64,000 bases of DNA. It comes from Oligosphaera ethanolica. Lineage in GTDB: Bacteria; Verrucomicrobiota; Lentisphaeria; Oligosphaerales; Oligosphaeraceae. The stretch is taken from positions 1,240,001 through 1,304,000 of the forward strand of contig NZ_JAUSVL010000001.1 of assembly GCF_030814695.1 (NCBI RefSeq), given 5' to 3'. The notes beneath the pieces are model-generated. The model was not told the DNA's origin. It did no database searches and saw only the letters and a list, made by a program, of their open reading frames with translations. A program made the translations under genes and the position numbers. Of this stretch, positions 43,901 to 52,539 are shown one piece after another (within the stretch, counting starts at the first letter, position 1; each line of letters starts with the position of its first letter).

Positions 43901-46900
43901 GAACAGTTCGAGGGGGCCGGGATGTTCGATATCCTCTTCGATGTCATTGAAACGGACGGCGATATCATCGTCAATTTCTCCTATCCCAAGCAACTCCTGG
44001 AAGCAACCACAGCCCAACGCTGGCTAGAGGAATTCCATCATCTCTTCAGCCAAATCATCAACCAGGAAGACAGCGGCGACGCACTGCCCATCGCCTCGCC
44101 GACCATCCCGCAGCCCCGACAGGCAATCAAGAAAGTCCCCGTAACGGCGGCGATGGCAACCGAAGCCCTCCCCGGAGCAGCCGAAGCTCTTTTGGCGACT
44201 TGTCGCAGCATCCTGCGGAATCCTGGATTGTCCCTTGCCGACCACTATTTCAAGCAAGGGGGTGATTCCATCCAGGCCATTCTCATTATCTCCCGGTTAT
44301 TTGACCACGGCTGGCTACTGGAAGTCAACGAGATTTTTCAGCACCCGATTCTCGACGAACTTTCCCGGAAACTCACTCGGGCAGACGCTGTGCCGTCCGT
44401 CGGCTGTTCCTCGCCGTCTCAAGTCACCTCCGAGCCGGCCGCCGCAGTCGTCGGCCTCTCCCCCCTCCAGAGCTGGTATCGTGAAAAAGGCGAAAAGCCC
44501 GGCGAGGCCTATCTGCAGCTTGCGTGGCTCTCCGCCCCCTCCGACGTCACCGTCGCAGCGCTTGAGGCGATCATCGCCCATTGGTTCGAGGCGCATCCCG
44601 CGCTTGCCACCGGTTTACGGGAGGACGGGCAGGCCCTACCGCTTGGGAAAAAAGCCTTTCAGGTCACGCAGTACCCCGCCAAGACCCACGAATCCACCAT
44701 CGTTCACACAACGCGCGGTCTCCTCTCCCTGACGGCAGGCCCCCTCCTCGTCGTAGCCATCCAGCCCAGAAAGAAGGGCCAGACGAGACTGCTCGTCGCC
44801 CTCCATCACTGGATTGCCGATGCCATGACTTGGCAGATACTCCTACGCGAATGGACGATGCTGTGGACCGATAGCAAAAACGCGCGTCCGCTCACCAAGC
44901 TGCCACCCGAAACAGCCTCTTTCGCACAGTATGCCGGCGCCATCAACAGCCGGCGCGCCTTGGTGAAAGCCGAGGCCGAAAAACCTTTCTGGCGCGAAAT
45001 GCTCCAGGCTACCCGCCACCAAAAAATGCTGTCCGCAGCGGCAAACACCGAAAATACCGTCGGCCGCGCGGAACTCCTCCTGCCCCCAGAACTCGCCGAC
45101 CACCTTTTTGGGCCGGCGCACGACAGGTTCGGCACGCGCAGCGACGAGCTCCTGCTGGCCGCCGTGGTCAAGGCGCTCGCCGTCTGGACGGGAGACAAGA
45201 CGATCGGGCTCCTCCGCGAAAACCACGGGCGCATCCCCAGTGAATTCACGGGACAGCTTGACCTCTCCAACACCCCCGGCTGGCTGACTTCGGCCTACCC
45301 GCTCTGCTTTCATCTCCCCTCGCCAACCCCCGACTGCGACGTGACCGTCAAAGCCGTCCGCGACACGGCACGCCGGGTCAACGACCAGGGACTCGGCTTC
45401 GGAATCCTGCGCTATCTCGGTCACGATGAAGAACTCAGCCGTCTTCCCCTGCCGCCCTTCGCTTTCAACTATCTGGGACAATTCGACCGCGAAACGACAG
45501 TCCATCACGCCTTCGCTCTCCTCCCGGACCCTGTCGCAGAAGAGCAGGACGCAGCCAGAGGCTTCGTCTCACCGATCGAATTTCTCGCCTTCCGCGATAA
45601 TGGCGGTCTCCATCTCACCGTCACCGCAGCCACTCTCCCCGCGGCACAAGATGTCGCCCAGGCACTCCTCGACCACACGGCGGCGGCCATCAGGGAAATA
45701 CTAGCTGAGCCGGCGCCGACCAGTCCACAGGACGACCGCCCCGCACAGGCATGGCGGCTTCCCGAAGGCCGTCGCCTGCTGCCAGGATTGGGGCTCACGC
45801 CTGTGGACATTGAAGATTGCTGGCCGCTTACCCCCATGCAGGACGGTCTTTTCTTCCAGGCCAGACTGCAACCCGATTCACCCGCCTATTTCGAGCAATT
45901 CAGCTTCCTTCTCGATGATGTCGACCCCAATTGCCTCGCGGAGGCCTTCCAGCTCCTCTTCCAGAGCTATCCGACTTTGCGGGCCACCTTCCACTCACTC
46001 CCGGGGGACGGGACGCCCGTGCAGCTCATCCATCGCAACCTCTCGCTCCCCGTCACGCGTATCCAAGTACCGAGCGGCTGTCGCCCCGGCAGCGACGAGG
46101 AACAACTGGAGGAATTGGCGCGAAAGGACCGCGCCACAGGCTTCGATGTCACCACCGGGCCACTGATGAGAGTCGCGCTACTCGAATGCGGCAAGGGTAG
46201 CACCGGCGTCGTTTGGAGTCATCATCATCTCCTCATGGACGGATGGTGCGTCGAACTGCTCTACCGAGACCTACTGACAATTTGCGATACGCTGAAAAAG
46301 GGAGAAAAAAACGCCCCCGCCGCCCGCCCGGGGCTACTCCCCTACTTCGACTGGCTCGACAAGCAGCCGAGAACGCTTGCCAAGGATTTCTGGCGCGATC
46401 TCCTCAAAGGCTTCGCCGGCCCCTCCAGACTCCCCCCATGGCCTCAGCAGAGTGACGAACAGAGACTGTACAGCGCGGCCGAACACACCGCGATTCTCGA
46501 ACCCGCCGACACGGCACGCGTCCGGGACTGGGCCGCAGCCAACGCCGCCACGCTCTTCAACGCACTCAAAACCGCTTGGGCTGTCCTCCTGGCGCGATTC
46601 GCGGACACGGACGACGTCGTCTTCGGAACCATCGTCTCGGGGCGGCCACCCTTCGTCAGGGACATCGACACCACCATCGGGCTCCTTATCAACACCATCC
46701 CTGTCCGCTTCCAGCTCAATGACGACATCACCGCCGAACAGGCGCTTCGTCAGCTGCAGAAACAGGCAAACGACTCCAGGCCGTTCGAGTTCCTGCAGTT
46801 GTCCGACATCCAGGATGCCTGCCGGATTCCTGAACTCTACGACCACCTTCTCGTCCTGGAGAACTATCCCATGAGTGAGGAACTCCGGCAGGGTGAAGAC

Positions 46901-49045
46901 GGTGGGACAGCGGGACGCCCCAAGATGCGCGCGCTCCATTCTTTCGAGCAACCGCACTATCCCCTGAGTCTTATTGCCGAACCGTCAGGCGAACAGCTCC
47001 GCTTCCGGTTCATGTTCAACCAGAACGTCTATTCCCAAGCCCAAATCGCGCATCTGGCAGCACACCTTCTCCTGCTTCTTCGCGAACTCCCGACAGCTCA
47101 CGACCAGCCACTCTCACGGCTGAATTTGCTGACCGAGGACGAACGACAGTGGCTCTGCGACTGGAATGACCGGAAAGCCGACTATCCACGCCAAGCCAAC
47201 CTCATCGACCTGCTGGAAAAACAAGCCGCCCAAACTCCTCAGGCGGTGGCCATCACCTGCACACATCGACCCGATGTGACATACGCCCAGCTCATGGATG
47301 CGATCGGCCGCGTCGCCACCGGCATTCGCAGCATGCCCGGCTACGCGCCAAAGAGCCGGCTCGCCCTTTGGCTCTCAAAAAGCAGCGACATGGTCATCGC
47401 CATGCTCGCCACCCTCAAGGCCGACTGCGCATACGTCCCCCTCGACCCAATGTACCCCCAGGAACGACTGCAATTCATCCTTTCCGACTGCGGAGCGCCG
47501 TTCGCCATCATCGGAGACGATATGCCCCCTCTCCCGGCGGACATTGCAATGCAGCGACTGGCGACACTGCAGGAGACGAAAACGGCGGACTTACGCATGC
47601 CACAGCCTCTGCCGGACGATTGCGCCTACGTCATCTACACGTCAGGGTCCACGGGCATCCCGAAAGGCTGCATGGTCTCGCACCGAAATGTCGTCCGTTT
47701 GCTCAAAAATAGTAGGATGGAATTCGAGTTCAGCTCCCGCGACGTTTGGAGCAACGTCCATTCGTTCTGCTTCGACTTCTCGGTCTGGGAAATGTACGGC
47801 GCACTCCTCTACGGGGGACGCCTCGTCATTCCCGCCGTCGAAGAAATCCGCGATATGTTCGCCCTCTACGACCTCCTGGTGCGTGAAAAAGTCACCGTCT
47901 TCAATCAAGTCCCCCCGGCCTTCTACCGCTTCAGCGAAGTGGCAAAAATCAAAGGGATGGACAAACTGCAGTCCATCAAGACGATCATCTTCGGTGGCGA
48001 CCGCCTGACTCCCGAACTCCTCCAGCCCTGGCTGGCCGCTGTGCCCCTGCAACACACCAGACTGGTCAATATGTACGGCATAACCGAAACCACCGTCCAC
48101 GTCTCCTGCCATGAAATGACTGCGGCTGAAATAGCCAACAGTCGCGGTCTCAGTCCCATCGGCCATCCCATCCCCGAAACTGAAATCTGGATTGTCGATC
48201 GCTTTGGCAATCTTCAGCCGCCGGGAATAGCCGGGGAAATGTGGATCGCTGGAACGGGGGTCTGCCTGGGCTATCTCAACCGCCCCGAACTCAATGCCAA
48301 ACGCTTTGGCCGGCACCCGCTCAGACCCGATGAACGTGTCTATCATTCCGGCGACCTGGGACGCATCGACCCGGAGTCTAAACAGGCCACCTACCTCGGG
48401 CGCAACGACTTCCAGGTTCAGGTGCGAGGCTTCAGAGTGGAAGTCGGCGAAATCGAAAACTGCCTCCGCCAGGCCAGCGCTGTGGACAAGGCCATCGTCC
48501 TCCCCTTCGCAGTCGATGGCTCCACGCAACTCGTGGCGTACCTCACCGGCCGCGCCGAGGAGGCGCCAAAAGACTGGCACGATTTCTGCGCGGCCAAACT
48601 TCCGCATTACATGATTCCCGCCAAATTCCTCTTCGTCCCGGAAATCCCGCTCACCGCCAATGGCAAGATTGACCGGCGAGCGCTACCCTCCCCATGGGAA
48701 CAAGCCGTGGAAACGACATCAGACCCTCTTCCGTTGACACCCGTCAGGCAGAAGCTCAGACGACTTTGGGAAACCGTCCTGGGCGGCGTTGCCTTCGGGG
48801 CAACGGACAGCTTTTTCACGGCGGGCGGCAACAGCCTGCGGGCAGTCAAACTATCCGCTCTCGTCCAATCGGAATTGGGATTAGCGCTCTCTGTACGGGA
48901 CATTTTTGACACTCCCCGTTTCGACAAACAAGGAGATTTTCTGGAAGCGCAAGCGCCCTCCGCCGCATCGGCTGACATCGAAGACCTCCTCGCCAACTAC
49001 TCGCCAGAAGAACTCACCGAAGCTTTGAAACATCTCCAGGGATGA
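40886..49045 (+). CDS. PKS/NRPS hybrid: ACP-aminotransferase-C-PCP-E-C-A-PCP
   Basis: This protein has up to 2719 residues (GTG 40886, or ATG 40895); the start overlaps the KS stop. Domains: ACP 10-85 (GLDSLM), a Pro/Ala linker, class III PLP aminotransferase 230-635 (Lys470 in VYGKIIGGG), C 645-1070 (MHHLAVDG), PCP 1098-1165 (QGGDSI), E 1185-1610 (HHWIAD, FNYLGQ), C 1632-2085 (HHLLMDG), A 2088-2605 (YTSGSTGIPKG), PCP 2610-2690 (GGNSL), and an acidic tail ending SPEELTEALKHLQG, like a docking peptide. The aminotransferase should turn the beta-ketoacyl chain into a beta-amino acyl chain, as in the iturin and microcystin pathways. The first C-PCP unit lacks an A domain. By eye the A-domain pocket reads DFWNIGMVHK (last Lys assumed), the known threonine code. 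Confidence 0.9.
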   Translation: MTYMDTERIAFAYLAEVIAKTSGIPAADLTPDTDLLAMGLDSLMFVQIGRVIEKDYGLAIPIRSFYDDLHSVRQLANKLAACPTRTGYAAAVHNTAPKPPTADGPPPVTTTISGDKSQDNSVDKVMMAHIELMQQFFAHTGPAATPATAATPAAPVAKAKSVTDNATEEERRAATEMRLRFTGVDPNPRSDLTKAQHKFIQALIQRLWQRCPASKQWTEEFRPWLADWKFFVQVRRDTKAMRFPLLAAKSAGSYVWDMDGNRYIDLAMGMGAHFFGHSPTFIDDAIRSQMLQSSAIGWQAPLAGSVARKICQLTGFDRAAFFVTGSDAVMLAMRLVRAARGRSLVVQFAGAYHGICSDMLGGQSERGTIPMSPGIPEAFVQDILILDYGSDEALDVIKQRANELAGVFVEPVQGRKVSLQPQRFLRQLRKVTADSGIPLVFDEMVNGFRIAPGGAQEWFGVHADVAVYGKIIGGGLPLSVIAGKAELMRWIDGGVWNFDDDSFPCTDNISTGGTHNRHPLALAAANAVLDHIEAVSAELYPALRERIRRMADSLNVFFEKENVPIQFSHFGTQFRFDSQSFPFEMELFYHLLLERGIFTWELHGCNLSTAHSDADCQEIVAAVKDAVQTLRQGGFAFASPNQRRFFFPMSSVQRRIYSLTKRKDAEMPYHLSGIWELTGEIDRDKIEDCLHQVICRHESLRTSFVVVDGEFYQHIISEPRFHLETLPPSQDPPLDILSRFVKPFDLAEPPLLRVGLMKTSNHEHLLFLDMHHLAVDGLSINVIINEFLQLYDDQALPAVKLQARHLQQRLDDYLLSEQAQTDEVFWRHILPESPDSLPRLELPLDHPRPEVQDFHGERLVLRLPEPALLAFRHYARRHKSSGFAVMLALYTAWLHRLTGQNDLLLGLPASGRIGVDSETAVGMFVNTVILREKIQPGTSFATLRDDVRERLFALQEHSNLPFGELLQRLNIPPATDRAPLIDTMFSYENAGRRELRCQGFQGKIIEQFEGAGMFDILFDVIETDGDIIVNFSYPKQLLEATTAQRWLEEFHHLFSQIINQEDSGDALPIASPTIPQPRQAIKKVPVTAAMATEALPGAAEALLATCRSILRNPGLSLADHYFKQGGDSIQAILIISRLFDHGWLLEVNEIFQHPILDELSRKLTRADAVPSVGCSSPSQVTSEPAAAVVGLSPLQSWYREKGEKPGEAYLQLAWLSAPSDVTVAALEAIIAHWFEAHPALATGLREDGQALPLGKKAFQVTQYPAKTHESTIVHTTRGLLSLTAGPLLVVAIQPRKKGQTRLLVALHHWIADAMTWQILLREWTMLWTDSKNARPLTKLPPETASFAQYAGAINSRRALVKAEAEKPFWREMLQATRHQKMLSAAANTENTVGRAELLLPPELADHLFGPAHDRFGTRSDELLLAAVVKALAVWTGDKTIGLLRENHGRIPSEFTGQLDLSNTPGWLTSAYPLCFHLPSPTPDCDVTVKAVRDTARRVNDQGLGFGILRYLGHDEELSRLPLPPFAFNYLGQFDRETTVHHAFALLPDPVAEEQDAARGFVSPIEFLAFRDNGGLHLTVTAATLPAAQDVAQALLDHTAAAIREILAEPAPTSPQDDRPAQAWRLPEGRRLLPGLGLTPVDIEDCWPLTPMQDGLFFQARLQPDSPAYFEQFSFLLDDVDPNCLAEAFQLLFQSYPTLRATFHSLPGDGTPVQLIHRNLSLPVTRIQVPSGCRPGSDEEQLEELARKDRATGFDVTTGPLMRVALLECGKGSTGVVWSHHHLLMDGWCVELLYRDLLTICDTLKKGEKNAPAARPGLLPYFDWLDKQPRTLAKDFWRDLLKGFAGPSRLPPWPQQSDEQRLYSAAEHTAILEPADTARVRDWAAANAATLFNALKTAWAVLLARFADTDDVVFGTIVSGRPPFVRDIDTTIGLLINTIPVRFQLNDDITAEQALRQLQKQANDSRPFEFLQLSDIQDACRIPELYDHLLVLENYPMSEELRQGEDGGTAGRPKMRALHSFEQPHYPLSLIAEPSGEQLRFRFMFNQNVYSQAQIAHLAAHLLLLLRELPTAHDQPLSRLNLLTEDERQWLCDWNDRKADYPRQANLIDLLEKQAAQTPQAVAITCTHRPDVTYAQLMDAIGRVATGIRSMPGYAPKSRLALWLSKSSDMVIAMLATLKADCAYVPLDPMYPQERLQFILSDCGAPFAIIGDDMPPLPADIAMQRLATLQETKTADLRMPQPLPDDCAYVIYTSGSTGIPKGCMVSHRNVVRLLKNSRMEFEFSSRDVWSNVHSFCFDFSVWEMYGALLYGGRLVIPAVEEIRDMFALYDLLVREKVTVFNQVPPAFYRFSEVAKIKGMDKLQSIKTIIFGGDRLTPELLQPWLAAVPLQHTRLVNMYGITETTVHVSCHEMTAAEIANSRGLSPIGHPIPETEIWIVDRFGNLQPPGIAGEMWIAGTGVCLGYLNRPELNAKRFGRHPLRPDERVYHSGDLGRIDPESKQATYLGRNDFQVQVRGFRVEVGEIENCLRQASAVDKAIVLPFAVDGSTQLVAYLTGRAEEAPKDWHDFCAAKLPHYMIPAKFLFVPEIPLTANGKIDRRALPSPWEQAVETTSDPLPLTPVRQKLRRLWETVLGGVAFGATDSFFTAGGNSLRAVKLSALVQSELGLALSVRDIFDTPRFDKQGDFLEAQAPSAASADIEDLLANYSPEELTEALKHLQG

Positions 49046-49104
49046 CTCGCGGGGGCCCATAGTGCCAAAATCGTGAGCCGCCTGTCGTTCTTTCCACAAC
49101 CAAC

Positions 49105-49989
49105 ATGAAAACACTACCGATTATGATGAAAAACACCAACATGCATCACCGACTGGTTTTTGCCCTCACCCTCGTCTGTCTGCTTGGTTTCGCTGGCTTG
49201 GCGCAGGAAAACAAATCTCCCTCCGTCCAAGCACCGGAATGGTGGAAGGTCAGTTCCCGCCGCAACGGCGAGCCATTGGACACATTCCAGAAACATCTCG
49301 AACTCCAGTTCTCCGGCGAAAGACTCACGGGTAACGAATCGGGCACGGAGCTCTCAGGCCATGCCTCGTTCGTCCTGCGACGACGCATCTGGTCTTGGTA
49401 CTCCGACCTGTCCCTCTCCCACAAAGACAAGGACTATGGGCTGATGGGGGAAACGAAGGAAACCACCTACAGGGTAGGCAATTTCCTCCGCCAGGATTTT
49501 GACAAGTGCTGGTTCGCCTCCACTGGCATCATCAATGAACGAGATGATACGATGTTCGTCGATTCCCGGAACGATCTCCTCCTCGGTGTCGGCTACGACT
49601 GGTTCCCGCTCCCGAACCTGCAAATCACGCCCTATCTCGCCGCCGGCTACGAACACGTCAGCTACGACATCAGCCTCCTGAAACACTTCTCCCCCCCCTT
49701 CACGGGCGAAGACGACGCAGCGGGCGCGGCGGCCATCGCCCAAATCCGCACCATCTGGAAAGTCAATGACTTTTTCTCCGTGCGGCCCGATGCGCGCTAT
49801 CTCAGCTTCACGGACGGCGACATGGACGACCGCTGGCAACTCGGCTGCTCACTCCAGTTCGACGTGCACAAGCATGTCAGCCTCATCTTGAGAGGCGAAC
49901 TCAATCAGGAAGAAAACGCCGTCATTCGGCATATCGGAGGAAAAGAGCACAATACAGCTATCAAATGGCTGCTGAGAATCACGTTCTGA
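49105..49989 (+). CDS. DUF481-type outer-membrane beta-barrel protein
   Basis: A 294-residue protein with a signal peptide (about 14-33, LVFALTLVCLLGFAGLA-QE), alternating amphipathic strands and a C-terminal phenylalanine (LLRITF), all typical of outer-membrane barrels. LELQFSGERLTGNESGTELSGHASFVLRR, LLLGVGYDWF and PYLAAGYEHVSYD match DUF481 (YdiY-like) proteins. It may provide an outer-membrane route or immunity for the peptide; that is inferred only from its position 59 bp after the NRPS. Several in-frame ATGs near the start make the exact N-terminus uncertain. Confidence 0.78.
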   Translation: MKTLPIMMKNTNMHHRLVFALTLVCLLGFAGLAQENKSPSVQAPEWWKVSSRRNGEPLDTFQKHLELQFSGERLTGNESGTELSGHASFVLRRRIWSWYSDLSLSHKDKDYGLMGETKETTYRVGNFLRQDFDKCWFASTGIINERDDTMFVDSRNDLLLGVGYDWFPLPNLQITPYLAAGYEHVSYDISLLKHFSPPFTGEDDAAGAAAIAQIRTIWKVNDFFSVRPDARYLSFTDGDMDDRWQLGCSLQFDVHKHVSLILRGELNQEENAVIRHIGGKEHNTAIKWLLRITF

Positions 49990-50029
49990 TCCCTGGTCAT
50001 CCACCCACCCCAAAAAGAGGATGTGTCTC

Positions 50030-51868
50030 ATGAAAAATCACCGCCCACTCCGTGCTCTCTTCACGTTCCTCTTCGCCGGTCTCGTTACCGGTCTCGTCAC
50101 CACCATCGCGTACGGGCAAGTACCCAACCAAGTCACAACGGCAATCACCGTCAGACCCGGCTGGAATCTGCTCAGCACTACCGGAAGCGACCCGCAATTA
50201 TCCCATTTCGCCACCGACAACAAATTTTACCTGGCCAACGAAGTCTACGTCCATTCCCAGGAGTACCCCCCCGCCGGGTACGCCTTCTGGCTCTTTCAGG
50301 GGGCGACGTCAGCGGTCGACGTCACTCTGAGCACTGCCGCCGCCACCACTACCGGCTTCGCTCTTCAGCCCGGCTGGAATCTCGTGGGGCCAACCCTGAC
50401 CAATTCGCTCAACGAGGTCGTCTTGAATCCCGTGGACTTCGCCACTCTCAACGTCTATAAGTGGCTGACCAACCGCTGGGAATTACACCGGGACAACGCC
50501 TTCATTCCCGGTCAAGGCTATATGATTTTCAGCCCCCGACAACAACTATGCACCAATTCCCTGACCCGCTCGCTCAGCGATAGCCAAAAAAACGACATCA
50601 CGCAACTGGCCGACAACGCTTGCCAACAATGGGACATCCCCGGCATTACTTTCGCCGTCAAGTTCTGGGGCGAAGCCCCTTGGGAAGCTGCTGTCGGTTA
50701 TGCGCAAAAGCCCACGGAGGAGTCGCGAGCGGAAGGCATCCCGATGCAACCCGGGCATCTCATGCGTATAGGCAGTGCCAGCAAGACCTTCGCGGCCATG
50801 GCCATTCTCAAGCTGATCAAAGAAAACAAATGCTGGCTAGACCAGCCAATCTCCGCCATTGACCAAACCCTGAGAACCAAACTCGCAAATTACGACGTGG
50901 ACAAAATTACCATCCGGATGCTCCTGCAACACAATTCCGGTCTGGCCAGCTACACCAACTTCATTGAGAAGTGGGCCATGCCCTATCTCTTCACGCCCGA
51001 GAACGGCATGACCAACGACCAGCTGCTCAAAATAGTCAATGACGGCAATGCCGAGGGCGGCAATGCCGAGGGAGCTCAGACTGGCACCCCAGGCTTCAAA
51101 GTATCCTATTCCAACACCAATTACATCGTCGTCGATGAACTCATCAAAACGCTGACCGGACAGACCGCCCGCGAATACATCCGGGAGAATTTCATCGTCC
51201 CGCTGGGCCTTGCACACACCGCCTATCCCGACCCGGGCGTCCTCTGGCCCAGTCTCAGCGGCACGGCAGATGATTCCTACGCCCATGGCTATATGGACAA
51301 GGCGAACTATTTCGGCGAACCGTCCCTGCCCAGCGGCCTGGCCGACGTCACCATGCTCGACACCAGCCTCGTCGGGGCCGCCGGAGCCATGATTTCCACC
51401 GCCGCCGATTTGTCCCGTTGGATGGAGGCCATCTCCACCAATGCAATTGACCTGGGACAACTCAAAGCGGCCCCCACCGAATGGCGTCTCTTCATCCTCA
51501 GCGGCACCCAGCCAGACTGGAATCTCAGGAACGCTTTCGGACTAGGTATGGCCCACGAAGCCGATGCCAGCAACAATTCCAACTACGATGTCATTGGCCA
51601 TCGCGGCCAAATCGCCGGCTATGACGCCGCCATGATTTCACTCCCGGGACAGGCCTGCAGTCTGGCGTTCATCTGCAACCGCAGCCTCTGGAACGAGGCC
51701 AACTGGCCGACGAACGCCCTGGCGGTTATCGGATTCAAAATCGTCCATTATCTCTTCCCCGACATGGTCGCCGAAGCCAAATTGACGACAACCCGCAGTG
51801 CCGGCGTTGTACCGGACGGTCTCCCACTCTACCCCCCGCACCCACAACGAGTCCTTCAGGAATACTGA
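50030..51868 (+). CDS. Secreted S12-family serine hydrolase (class C beta-lactamase/DD-peptidase fold)
   Basis: A 612-residue protein from the ATG at 50030 (GAGG about 9 bp upstream), with a signal peptide ending near AYGQ. Residues 30-165 hold two copies of a beta-rich unit (RPGWNLLS...GYAFWLF and QPGWNLVGP...GQGYMIF). The catalytic domain (175-575) has the S12 motifs SASK (Ser249, Lys252), YSN (Tyr360) and HRG (His524). Relatives include DD-peptidases, esterases, the ClbP/ZmaM pro-drug peptidases that remove N-acyl-D-amino acids in the periplasm, and SurE-type peptide cyclases. The export signal and the D-residue-rich lipopeptide favour a periplasmic maturation role. The stop overlaps the next start (TGATG). 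Confidence 0.85.
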   Translation: MKNHRPLRALFTFLFAGLVTGLVTTIAYGQVPNQVTTAITVRPGWNLLSTTGSDPQLSHFATDNKFYLANEVYVHSQEYPPAGYAFWLFQGATSAVDVTLSTAAATTTGFALQPGWNLVGPTLTNSLNEVVLNPVDFATLNVYKWLTNRWELHRDNAFIPGQGYMIFSPRQQLCTNSLTRSLSDSQKNDITQLADNACQQWDIPGITFAVKFWGEAPWEAAVGYAQKPTEESRAEGIPMQPGHLMRIGSASKTFAAMAILKLIKENKCWLDQPISAIDQTLRTKLANYDVDKITIRMLLQHNSGLASYTNFIEKWAMPYLFTPENGMTNDQLLKIVNDGNAEGGNAEGAQTGTPGFKVSYSNTNYIVVDELIKTLTGQTAREYIRENFIVPLGLAHTAYPDPGVLWPSLSGTADDSYAHGYMDKANYFGEPSLPSGLADVTMLDTSLVGAAGAMISTAADLSRWMEAISTNAIDLGQLKAAPTEWRLFILSGTQPDWNLRNAFGLGMAHEADASNNSNYDVIGHRGQIAGYDAAMISLPGQACSLAFICNRSLWNEANWPTNALAVIGFKIVHYLFPDMVAEAKLTTTRSAGVVPDGLPLYPPHPQRVLQEY

Positions 51869-52524
51869 TGCGCGCCATGGACGTCTTTACCGGCCTTCCT
51901 GACTGGCTTCGTCTCGAATGTCAGCCCATCGACCAGCTCCAGGGCGACCTGTTTCCTGAAGAAAGCCAGCAACTCGCGCGCGCAGTCCCCAAACGCCGCC
52001 GCGAGTTCACGGCCGGACGCACTCTCGCCAGACGACTTCTTGTCCAGGCGGGCTATCCCGCTGGGGCCATTCCGGCAGACGCCTCGCGCTGCCCGCGCTG
52101 GCCGGAAGGCGTTGCCGGCTCCATCTCCCATAGCGAGTCCCAATGTGCCGCCGCCTTGGCTAGTCTTCATGACTGCCGCTCCATCGGTGTTGATTTGGAA
52201 TCTATCGGTGCTGTCACTCCCGATCTGTGGCCGTACGTTTTCACTCCCGCCGAACAGCAGGTTCTACAGACCACGACCATCGCTTCCCCGGAAACAGCCA
52301 AGCTGCAGGCAACCCTGGGATTCTCCGCCAAGGAAGCCTTCTTCAAAAGCCAATACCCGTTGACCAAACTCTGGCTGGATTTCCCCCAAGCCGAAATCAG
52401 GCAACTGTCGGCACGATCATTCACCTTGGAACTAACCGAAACACTCCCCGAACTGCCCCGGACTGTGTCCGGACTGTTTTGGCCAGTCCCCGGGCAGCAG
52501 CTCCTCACCCTGCTCTGGCTGTAG
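51868..52524 (+). CDS. 4'-Phosphopantetheinyl transferase (EntD/Sfp type)
   Basis: A 218-residue enzyme that attaches the phosphopantetheine arm of CoA to the carrier domains of the PKS and NRPS. Visible motifs are FTAGRTLARRLL, GSISHSESQCAAAL, the metal-binding SIGVDLES and GFSAKEAFFKSQYP. The arrangement is that of the EntD-like group. Its ATG overlaps the stop of the S12 hydrolase gene, so the two are translationally coupled. It converges on the minus-strand NRPS with only 15 bp between the stop codons. Confidence 0.92.
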   Translation: MRAMDVFTGLPDWLRLECQPIDQLQGDLFPEESQQLARAVPKRRREFTAGRTLARRLLVQAGYPAGAIPADASRCPRWPEGVAGSISHSESQCAAALASLHDCRSIGVDLESIGAVTPDLWPYVFTPAEQQVLQTTTIASPETAKLQATLGFSAKEAFFKSQYPLTKLWLDFPQAEIRQLSARSFTLELTETLPELPRTVSGLFWPVPGQQLLTLLWL

Positions 52525-52539
52525 GCAGGTTGTTCGTGG

